DNA of 5,524 nucleotides, taken from assembly GCA_022425465.1 (NCBI GenBank), contig JAKMFK010000020.1:1-5524 (forward strand). Direction: 5' to 3'. Below the pieces are notes generated by a model. The model saw only the letters and a program-made list of their open reading frames with translations, was not told the origin of the DNA and ran no database searches. The stretch is from Bacteroidia bacterium. Lineage in GTDB: Bacteria > Bacteroidota > Bacteroidia > NS11-12g > UBA9320. Within the stretch, counting starts at the first letter, position 1, and every line of letters starts with the position of its first letter. Both the position numbers and the translations under genes were made by a program. Positions 1-5,524 of this stretch are shown here, piece by piece.

Positions 1-392
1 TATAAACGATAATCATACAAGGCATTTAAACCTTTATCTGCAAATACAAAAAGCCCCTCCAATAAAATAATCGGTGCGGGTTGATACGTAATCTGTTTCG
101 GAAATACATCTGGATTATTGAAGGTATATTCGATAATTTGAACTGGTTTTCCTTTGAGTAGTTTTCTAATGTCTTTTTTAATCCGTTTAAAATCAATACC
201 AGTAGGATGATCGAAATTGACTACACCATTTTCGTCTCTCAATTGTTCTGACAACCCTTTGTAATAGTGATCTTGCGAAATAACACAAACTTGATTATCC
301 CCAAATTCTTTGCTAATCTGACGAATAAAAGTAGTCTTCCCGGAGGCACTGCCACCTGCTAAACCAACTAAAAACGAAGTGTTTTTTCCCAC
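1..392 (-). CDS. udk: Uridine kinase, N-terminal part (gene runs off the left edge)
   Basis: Cytosolic P-loop kinase that phosphorylates uridine (and usually cytidine) to the monophosphate in pyrimidine salvage. The visible 130 residues carry the family hallmarks in order. There is a hydrophobic strand (FLVGLAGG) leading into a Walker A loop GxxxxGKT at residues 13-20 (GGSASGKT). A 'SQDHYY' motif follows at 39-44, whose Asp41 matches the catalytic Asp of uridine kinases. 'NFDHP' is at 59-63, the nucleoside-binding signature. 'LLEGLF' is at 110-115, the Walker-B-like strand end. Family members are about 200-210 residues, so roughly 75 C-terminal residues lie outside the window. The start is chosen as GTG at 390-392. 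There is no in-frame ATG upstream before a TAG at about 468-470, and GTG places the P-loop at the usual distance from the N terminus. It is transcribed divergently from the efflux operon and is probably unrelated to it. Alternative: another member of the phosphoribulokinase/uridine kinase superfamily, less likely given SQD and FDHP. Confidence 0.9.
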   Translation of the reverse strand, partial: MGKNTSFLVGLAGGSASGKTTFIRQISKEFGDNQVCVISQDHYYKGLSEQLRDENGVVNFDHPTGIDFKRIKKDIRKLLKGKPVQIIEYTFNNPDVFPKQITYQPAPIILLEGLFVFADKGLNALYDYRL

Positions 393-507
393 GACACGAA
401 AGTAAATAATGTCAAAGTATGTTGAATCATATTTATCTTGTTTTTTGTTACCAATGTGGTCATTCCCCTAAAAACAGATGAAATGATCGAAAAATCCGAT
501 AAAACTA

Positions 508-537
508 TGGAAACTATTTGCGTATTATAAGTTTCCA
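508..537. promoter_or_regulatory. Putative TetR-family operator (8-bp inverted repeat)
   Basis: TGGAAACT at 508-515 and AGTTTCCA at 530-537 form a perfect 8-bp inverted repeat with a 14-bp spacer. Arm centres are 22 bp apart, about two helical turns. It lies just upstream of the TetR gene and covers the proposed -33 element and nearly all of the promoter spacer, where a bound repressor would block polymerase. TetR-family repressors typically bind such palindromes next to their own gene. Assignment to this regulator is inference; the repeat itself is directly visible. Confidence 0.55.
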
Positions 538-548
538 AATTTAATTTG
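517..548 (+). promoter_or_regulatory. Bacteroidota-type promoter candidate for the efflux operon
   Basis: TTTG at 517-520 and TTAATTTG at 541-548 are separated by 20 bp. This matches the Bacteroidota vegetative sigma pattern (TTTG near -33, TAnnTTTG near -7), with one mismatch in the -7 box (T instead of A at its second position). Transcription would start around 552-556, only a few bases before the TTG start at 559. That makes the message nearly leaderless for that start, or gives it a leader of about 50 bases if ATG 604 were used. The inverted repeat at 508-537 overlaps the -33 box and spacer. AT-rich sequence makes chance matches possible. Confidence 0.45.
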
Positions 549-558
549 CGTCTAACTT

Positions 559-1173
559 TTGGACGAATCTTACAAAATATTAGAGGAAGCAAAACAACTT
601 TTTATGCGTATTGGCATCAAAAGTGTTAGTATGGATGATATTGCTCAGATACTTCGTATTAGTAAAAAAACGATTTATAAATGTTTTAAAGACAAACAAG
701 ACCTAGTAAATCGAGTCATTGAGGAGAAAATAAATTTTGAAAAATCAACTTTAAAAAACTATGCTAATAGTGATAAAAATGCCATTCAACGCATGATTGA
801 TTTCAGCCGATATATCAGTCAGTCAAAGAAAAACCTCAATCCTACAATGATTTATGACATGCAAAAATTTTATCCTGATCAATGGGCAAAAATGGAAGAA
901 TTTAGGACGGATTATTTTAAAGAAACGATAAAAAACAACTTAAACAATGGAATCAAATCAGGGTTATTTCGCTCTGATATAAATGCAGATATTATAGCTC
1001 TCATGTACATCACTCTGGTAAGTGGTATGGTTAAACAATTTACATCTGCAGAGAATAATTATCAATTTCAGACTATTCACTTTCAAATGGTAAGCTATCA
1101 CCTGTATGGAATATGCACAGAAAAAGGAAGGACATACCTAAAACAACACATTAACGAAATAACAAACCAGTAA
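559..1173 (+). CDS. TetR/AcrR-family transcriptional regulator, probable efflux operon repressor
   Basis: A 204-residue DNA-binding protein, normal length for the family. The N-terminal TetR_N domain is clear. Helix 1 spans about residues 4-18 (YKILEEAKQLFMRIG), followed by 'KSVSMDDIA' leading into helix 2. The recognition helix 'ISKKTIYKCFKDKQDLV' runs about 34-50, with the conserved Thr-Ile-Tyr and Phe-x-x-Lys pattern. Residues 55-204 are an all-helical ligand-binding and dimerisation domain with no recognisable substrate signature. The start is TTG at 559-561: an in-frame TAA at 553-555 rules out anything further upstream. The next ATG (604) would remove helix 1, which packs the DNA-binding domain. 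A rare start codon could keep repressor levels low. The stop codon overlaps the ATG of the channel gene (TAATG), so it is the first cistron of the pump operon. It likely represses its own promoter through the inverted repeat at 508-537. Function as a repressor, rather than an activator, is inferred from family and context. Confidence 0.9.
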   Translation: MDESYKILEEAKQLFMRIGIKSVSMDDIAQILRISKKTIYKCFKDKQDLVNRVIEEKINFEKSTLKNYANSDKNAIQRMIDFSRYISQSKKNLNPTMIYDMQKFYPDQWAKMEEFRTDYFKETIKNNLNNGIKSGLFRSDINADIIALMYITLVSGMVKQFTSAENNYQFQTIHFQMVSYHLYGICTEKGRTYLKQHINEITNQ

Positions 1174-2495
1174 TGAAATATCTATTTTCTCTATTTATTC
1201 TAGTTATCAGCTTAATCGGGTTTTCACAAACACCTGAAGTGCTGTCATTATCGCTCGACAATGCTATTACTTTAGCAAAGAAGAAAAATACACAACTATT
1301 GAATGCTAGTTTAGATGTTGAGCACGCAAAAACTCAAGTGAATGAGGTATTATCCAAAGGATTACCACAGATTAATGGAAATGCTGATTTCAATCATACT
1401 TTTGAGGTACCAATTCAAATTATCCCTGGTGATTTTGTAGGTCAACCAGGAACAAACCTCGCTGTTCAATTTGGCGTCCCTTTTAATGCTAATGCAAGTA
1501 TTGGAGTGAGTCAATTACTGTTTGATGGAACTTTTTTTCTTGGCGTAAAAGCATCGTCTGAGTTTGTAAAAATTAGTGAATTAAGTAAATCAGCTACTGA
1601 AATTGAGGTGAAAGAAGCGGTTTTTAAAGCTTATTTCATGGCATTAATTGCCAATCAAAACTTAGAACAACTAAAAACTAGTTATAAAAATATGGTTCAG
1701 CTTCAATCCGAAACTGAAGCGATGTACAAGGCAGGTTTTGCAGAAAAATTGGATGTTGATCGAATCATTCTTGCTGTATCTAATTTGGATGTCACCTTGA
1801 CTCAGGTGTCCAATCAAACCAGGCTTACACAACAACTTTTATTGAATACCATTGGAATGGACATCAATCAAAAAATAGAACTGACTACTCCACTACCTTC
1901 AAATATTGAGAATGATATATCATCTTCAAACTTTGATCCTGACAACCGAATAGAAATTAAATTGCTGAATCAACAACAATTATTGAATGAACTTGATCTC
2001 AAACGATACAAAGTAGGATATATGCCTAACTTGTATGGTAACTTTTCGTATGGTTCAAGTACGTTTGCTGTGGAGGATCAGTTTTCTGATTTGGGAAATG
2101 ACTGGTATGGTAACGGTAGATATGGAATCGCACTACAATTACCCCTATTTGATGGCTTTTACAAAAAGGCAAAAATTGATCAAGTCAAAATTAAGATTAA
2201 GCAAACTGAAAACTCTAAAAACCAAACACTTCGAGGGATTAACTTGGAATTAAATCAGGCTATAAATACCTATGATGAAGCGAAAAAAACACTTCAGCTT
2301 CAAGAACAAAACAAACAACTAGCAGAAGCTATCTATAACACCACTTCAACAAAATTCAAAGAGGGAGTTGGAAGTAGTTTTGAGGCAGTATCTGCGGATA
2401 ATGAATTCACTCAAGCTAAAATAAATTATTTAAACGCACTATACGAATTTAACGTAGCTCATATTAACCTGAAAAAAGCATACGGAATATTATAA
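1173..2495 (+). CDS. TolC-family outer-membrane efflux channel protein
   Basis: Outer-membrane factor of a tripartite pump; three copies would form a beta-barrel pore plus a long periplasmic helical tunnel. The 440-residue length is typical. Residues 1 to about 19 are a signal peptide (Lys2, hydrophobic core, ending ..IGFSQ), with cleavage probably next to Ser18/Gln19. The mature protein shows the two-fold internal repeat of the OEP family. 'GLPQINGNADF' (about 63-73) parallels 'YMPNLYGNFSY' (about 283-293), and 'VSQLLFDG' (112-119) parallels 'LQLPLFDG' (321-328). Long Gln/Leu/Ala-rich helices follow each, for example 140-228 and 335-440, with 'YKAGFAEKLDVDR' matching 'FKEGVGSSFEAVS'. No lipobox is present, so it is not a lipidated OprM-type channel. 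The ATG overlaps the TetR stop by one base, suggesting translational coupling; 49 bases without a terminator separate it from the adaptor gene. It is probably dedicated to this pump. Confidence 0.93.
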   Translation: MKYLFSLFILVISLIGFSQTPEVLSLSLDNAITLAKKKNTQLLNASLDVEHAKTQVNEVLSKGLPQINGNADFNHTFEVPIQIIPGDFVGQPGTNLAVQFGVPFNANASIGVSQLLFDGTFFLGVKASSEFVKISELSKSATEIEVKEAVFKAYFMALIANQNLEQLKTSYKNMVQLQSETEAMYKAGFAEKLDVDRIILAVSNLDVTLTQVSNQTRLTQQLLLNTIGMDINQKIELTTPLPSNIENDISSSNFDPDNRIEIKLLNQQQLLNELDLKRYKVGYMPNLYGNFSYGSSTFAVEDQFSDLGNDWYGNGRYGIALQLPLFDGFYKKAKIDQVKIKIKQTENSKNQTLRGINLELNQAINTYDEAKKTLQLQEQNKQLAEAIYNTTSTKFKEGVGSSFEAVSADNEFTQAKINYLNALYEFNVAHINLKKAYGIL

Positions 2496-2544
2496 TCTAC
2501 TCAGAAATTAAATATCAATCTATAAAATACGAAATCACATCTAC

Positions 2545-3684
2545 ATGAAAAATATATCAATCCTACTAATCATTCTTTTAGTTGCAGCATGTGGCAAAAA
2601 AGATTTGACTAAAATTCAGCAGAAACAAGAACAACTAACTCAGAAAGAGAAAGACTTAGTTTCACTCAAAAAGGAAATATTAGATCTTAGACGAGAAATT
2701 CAGTCATTGGATACAAATGCCAGAGATAATGCCATTGCCGTTATGGCTATGGAGGTAAAAAAAGATGTTTTCAAAAATCCATTTGAAGTTCAGGGTATTG
2801 TAAAATCGGATCGAAATGTACTTATTTCGCCTGAAGTACCAGCAAAAATTGTTAGCCTATATGTCAGGGAAGGTCAGAAAGTTTCTAAAGGTGAAATAAT
2901 CGCAACATTAGATGGAAGTACAGCCAATGCTCAAATTAATGAGTTAGAGGGAAGTTTAGAACTTGCAAAAATCAATTTCGAAAAACAACAACGTTTGTGG
3001 AATAAAAATATAGGAAGCGAAATGCAATATCTACAAGCAAAAAATCAATACGAGCAATTACAAAATGCAATTCAAACTGCACAAACACAGCTTGGTAAAT
3101 ATTCTCTTCGTTCACCAATTAGTGGAACTGTAGATGAAATTATGGCCAATGAAGGTGAGTTCGTTGGAAGTATGACTGGCGGACCTGTAGCTCGTATCGT
3201 AAACTTAAGCGACATTAAAATCGTGGCATCTGCCTCAGAAGCTTATTTGGGTAAATTAAACGTAGGGCAAGAAGTGAGCATTTCATTCCCTTCTATTGAA
3301 TTAAACACCACTGAAGAAGTATCTGCTGTAAGTAATGTGATTAATGCCAACAACAGAACTTTTTCATTCTATGTAAAACCAACCAAACACATTAAAATGA
3401 TGAAGCCCAACCTATTAGCAATGATAACTGCTCACGATTATGAAGCAAATGATGCTATAAGCGTTCCTACAAAATTGATTCGTATAGCAAATGGGCAACA
3501 CTTTATCTATACCATAAAAACTAATGGCAATAAGAAAACTGTTCAAAAAAGTATCATTGAAATTGACAAGCAATTCCCCAACGAAACAATCATTAAATCT
3601 GGACTTGTACCAGGTGATACGGTGATTACTGAGGGTGTAAACTCCGTAATTGTTGGTGATGAAGTAAAAATTATTACTGAATAA
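2545..3684 (+). CDS. RND efflux periplasmic adaptor (membrane fusion protein), lipoprotein
   Basis: Periplasmic adaptor that bridges the RND transporter and the outer-membrane channel; 379 residues, usual for the HlyD/AcrA family. Residues 1-15 are a lipoprotein signal with the lipobox VAAC, so Cys16 is the lipidated N terminus. Gly is at +2, and no acidic surface-export signal follows, fitting a periplasm-facing anchor. Residues 21-57 form a strong heptad coiled coil (Ile24, Leu31, Leu38, Ile45, Ile52 with Leu41, Leu48, Leu55). The adaptor domains follow: first lipoyl half about 91-123 (ISPEVPAKIVSLYVREGQKV, GEIIATLD), a helical hairpin about 125-185, second lipoyl half about 187-222 (LRSPISGTVDEIMANEGEFV), beta-barrel about 224-298, and membrane-proximal domain about 301-378 ending 'VIVGDEVKI'. 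ATG 2545 is the only start that gives a complete signal peptide; no Shine-Dalgarno sequence is seen. The RND gene follows after 14 bases. It belongs to the drug-type adaptors rather than type I secretion, judged from the RND neighbour. Confidence 0.93.
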   Translation: MKNISILLIILLVAACGKKDLTKIQQKQEQLTQKEKDLVSLKKEILDLRREIQSLDTNARDNAIAVMAMEVKKDVFKNPFEVQGIVKSDRNVLISPEVPAKIVSLYVREGQKVSKGEIIATLDGSTANAQINELEGSLELAKINFEKQQRLWNKNIGSEMQYLQAKNQYEQLQNAIQTAQTQLGKYSLRSPISGTVDEIMANEGEFVGSMTGGPVARIVNLSDIKIVASASEAYLGKLNVGQEVSISFPSIELNTTEEVSAVSNVINANNRTFSFYVKPTKHIKMMKPNLLAMITAHDYEANDAISVPTKLIRIANGQHFIYTIKTNGNKKTVQKSIIEIDKQFPNETIIKSGLVPGDTVITEGVNSVIVGDEVKIITE

Positions 3685-3698
3685 TTTAAATCGAAATA

Positions 3699-5524
3699 AT
3701 GTCAAAGAAAATCAACGAAATAATAAAAGAATTTAGGCTTTCATCTTGGGCTGTTAATAATAAAATATCCGTTTATGTTATTATCGGCATCATCACTTTC
3801 ATAGGAATAAACAGCTATGATTCTATGCCAAAAGAGAGTTTTCCTGAGGTAAAACAACCCATTGTTTACATCAATACTGCTTATCCGGGCAATTCACCTG
3901 TTGATATGGAAAACTTAGTATCTAGACCAATCGAAAAAGAGATAAATACAATCTCTGGACTTAAAAAATTAACCAGCACCAATATTCAAGATTTCTCAAT
4001 TATTGTAGCAGAATTTGAGCTAAGCGTTAAGGGAGAAAAAGCCGTATTAGAAGTCAAAGATGCCATTGATCGTGCAAAAATTGATTTACCCAATGATTTA
4101 CCTGCAGATCCAAGTGTCATGGAAATGGATTTCTCTGAATTTCCAGTAATGAATGTAAATGTATCAGGTGACTACCCCCAAAATAAATTAAAAGAATATG
4201 CAGAACATCTTCAAGATGAAATAGAAAACTTATCTGCTATTTCTTCAGTTGACATCACTGGACTATCAGAAGAAGAAGTAGAAGTATCCATTGATCGTGT
4301 TAAAATGGAGGCCTTGGAAATTTCTTTATATGATGTAGAAAGTGCTATCATCAATGAAAATGTAACCATGTCGGGTGGTGATATAAAAAGTATAGAGGGA
4401 TCTAATATTACTCGAAGAAATATCCGAATTGATGGGGAGTTCAAAGATTGGAGAGATCTTGATAACATCATCATCAAGAACGAATTTCAGAATATTGTCT
4501 ATCTAAGAGACATCGGTTCTGTAAGCTTTGGTCAAAAAGAGGCTACGAGTTACGCTAGACTAAATGGGAATCCGGTAGTTACACTTGATATCAAGAAAAA
4601 AAGCGGTGGCAATTTAATTGAAGCAGCAGCAAGTATTCAAGACATCGTTAAAAAAGCTAAAGCTGGAATTTTCCCAAAAGATTTAGATGTGGTTATTACA
4701 AATGACCAGAGTAAAATGACCAAAAACATGATTACCAATTTGGAGAACAGCATTATCATGGGTGTCCTCTTGGTAGTAGGTGTACTTGTCTTTTTCTTGG
4801 GAGTAAGAAACTCACTATTTGTCGGAATAGCTATTCCATTGAGTATGCTCATGGGAATTGCAATCCTAAATTTTAGTGGAACCACCCTTAATATGATGGT
4901 TCTTTTTTCATTGATTCTAGCACTTGGGATGTTGGTCGACAATGGAATTGTGATTGTTGAAAACGTTTATCGATTATACTCGGAAAAAGGGAAAACTAAA
5001 GATCAAGCTTCTAAAGAAGGAACAGGTGAGGTTGCTACTGCGATCATTGCTTCAACAGCTACAACGGTCGCAGCTTTTATTCCTCTGATGTTTTGGCCAA
5101 GTTTGATGGGTGAGTTTTTCAAATACCTACCTATCACATTGATTATTGTTCTCTCTTCCTCACTATTTGTTGCTCTTGTTGTAAACCCTGTTCTTACGTC
5201 TGATCTTATTAAGATTGGTAATTCTGAACGATCAGCAAACCGAAAGTTTTGGATTAGAAATGGCATTTTATTTTTAATATCCATTTTACTTTATTTAGGA
5301 ACTACAGGTATTGCTGGTGGATTGTTTTTGGCTGCTGTGCTCATATCTATTTTAAATAGATATGGTCTCACTCCTGGTGGAAATTGGTTTATGCAAGAAA
5401 TGATGCCTCGCATTGAAAACAGATACGCTCAATTTATCAAATACGCACTTACTGGCTGGAAGCCAATCCTATTTATGATTGGGATGATTATAGTCTTTAT
5501 CGTCTCTATGATGACATTCGCACT
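3699..5524 (+). CDS. RND-superfamily efflux transporter (AcrB type), N-terminal 608 residues, runs off the right edge
   Basis: Inner-membrane proton-driven transporter, the motor of the pump. The frame stays open from ATG 3699 to the window end; family proteins are about 1000-1150 residues, so roughly half is shown. TM1 is about 20-38, followed by the periplasmic porter domain (about 44-345) with the typical 'FPEVKQPIVYINTAYPGNSP' opening and 'RPIEKEINTISGLKKLTS'. TM2 is about 351-368, TM3 373-392, TM4 400-422, TM5 448-465, TM6 477-497 and TM7 588 onward. TM4 contains 'GMLVDNGIVIVENVYR' (410-425): Asp414 aligns with AcrB Asp407, but the second proton-relay Asp is Asn415. Between TM6 and TM7 there are about 40 extra, largely hydrophobic residues (519-553) relative to AcrB. 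The start is supported by 'MSKKINEIIKEFRLSSWAVNNK' before TM1. The sequence looks like the hydrophobe/amphiphile branch rather than the CusA metal branch; the substrate is unknown. It follows the adaptor gene after 14 bases. Confidence 0.93.
   Translation, partial: MSKKINEIIKEFRLSSWAVNNKISVYVIIGIITFIGINSYDSMPKESFPEVKQPIVYINTAYPGNSPVDMENLVSRPIEKEINTISGLKKLTSTNIQDFSIIVAEFELSVKGEKAVLEVKDAIDRAKIDLPNDLPADPSVMEMDFSEFPVMNVNVSGDYPQNKLKEYAEHLQDEIENLSAISSVDITGLSEEEVEVSIDRVKMEALEISLYDVESAIINENVTMSGGDIKSIEGSNITRRNIRIDGEFKDWRDLDNIIIKNEFQNIVYLRDIGSVSFGQKEATSYARLNGNPVVTLDIKKKSGGNLIEAAASIQDIVKKAKAGIFPKDLDVVITNDQSKMTKNMITNLENSIIMGVLLVVGVLVFFLGVRNSLFVGIAIPLSMLMGIAILNFSGTTLNMMVLFSLILALGMLVDNGIVIVENVYRLYSEKGKTKDQASKEGTGEVATAIIASTATTVAAFIPLMFWPSLMGEFFKYLPITLIIVLSSSLFVALVVNPVLTSDLIKIGNSERSANRKFWIRNGILFLISILLYLGTTGIAGGLFLAAVLISILNRYGLTPGGNWFMQEMMPRIENRYAQFIKYALTGWKPILFMIGMIIVFIVSMMTFA

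Noticed and set aside
393..480. Promoter for the divergent uridine kinase gene on the minus strand
   Set aside because: Only partial matches were found (TAAATATG and ATACTTTG on the minus strand), without a TTG at acceptable spacing; too weak to annotate.
486..500. Small palindrome ATCG-N7-CGAT upstream of the operator candidate
   Set aside because: Arms are only 4 bp, do not extend, and are expected by chance.
368..592. Minus-strand open frame of 74 codons across the intergenic region
   Set aside because: It overlaps the 5' ends of both the uridine kinase and TetR genes in other frames, its product resembles no protein family, and it would cover the promoter region.
2035..2253. Plus-strand open frame of 72 codons inside the channel gene
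   Set aside because: It is an out-of-frame shadow of the TolC-family gene, whose own frame is intact and shows clear family repeats there.
2496..2544. Possible internal promoter or terminator between the channel and adaptor genes
   Set aside because: The 49 bases are AT-rich with no stem-loop plus T-run and no paired TTTG / TAnnTTTG boxes.
3415..3705. Minus-strand open frame of 96 codons opposite the end of the adaptor gene
   Set aside because: It is antisense to well-supported coding sequence, its composition is odd and no domain is recognisable.
4211..5284. Three minus-strand open frames opposite the RND gene (4211-4477, 4637-4942, 5003-5284)
   Set aside because: All are antisense to the continuous RND frame; their low-complexity Ser/Thr/Ile products reflect the complementary codons.

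Overview
The window is AT-rich and looks like a member of the Bacteroidota, most likely a flavobacterium-like organism. Four things point that way. Ribosome-binding sites are weak or absent and starts are preceded by A-rich sequence. A promoter candidate resembles the phylum's TTTG / TAnnTTTG type. The outer-membrane factor has a signal peptide ending in '..FSQ', which is common there. The membrane-fusion lipoprotein and the RND pump have the form usual in this phylum. The assignment rests on recognition, not on a search.

Layout: positions 1-392 (minus strand) hold the N-terminal two thirds of a uridine kinase gene that runs off the left edge. Positions 393-558 are a divergent intergenic region. 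It contains a perfect 8-bp inverted repeat and a promoter candidate directed rightward. From 559 to the right edge, four genes lie on the plus strand with very small gaps: a TetR-family regulator (559-1173), a TolC-type outer-membrane efflux protein (1173-2495, overlapping the regulator by one base), a lipid-anchored membrane-fusion/adaptor protein (2545-3684), and an RND inner-membrane transporter (3699 onward, cut by the window end after about 608 residues). No other gene fits, and no stretch over 300 bases lacks a gene.

Together, the last three genes encode all parts of a tripartite efflux pump: inner-membrane proton-driven transporter, periplasmic adaptor and outer-membrane channel. The TetR protein is the first cistron and probably represses its own promoter, and so the whole pump, until a ligand binds. 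The substrate cannot be read from sequence; the transporter looks like the hydrophobe/amphiphile (drug, detergent, bile-salt) type rather than the heavy-metal type.

I do not see a previously undescribed system. The points worth a second look are the putative operator over the promoter, the TTG start of the regulator and its near-leaderless geometry, the Asp-Asn pair in TM4 of the pump, an extra hydrophobic hairpin between TM6 and TM7, and a long coiled-coil tether on the adaptor.
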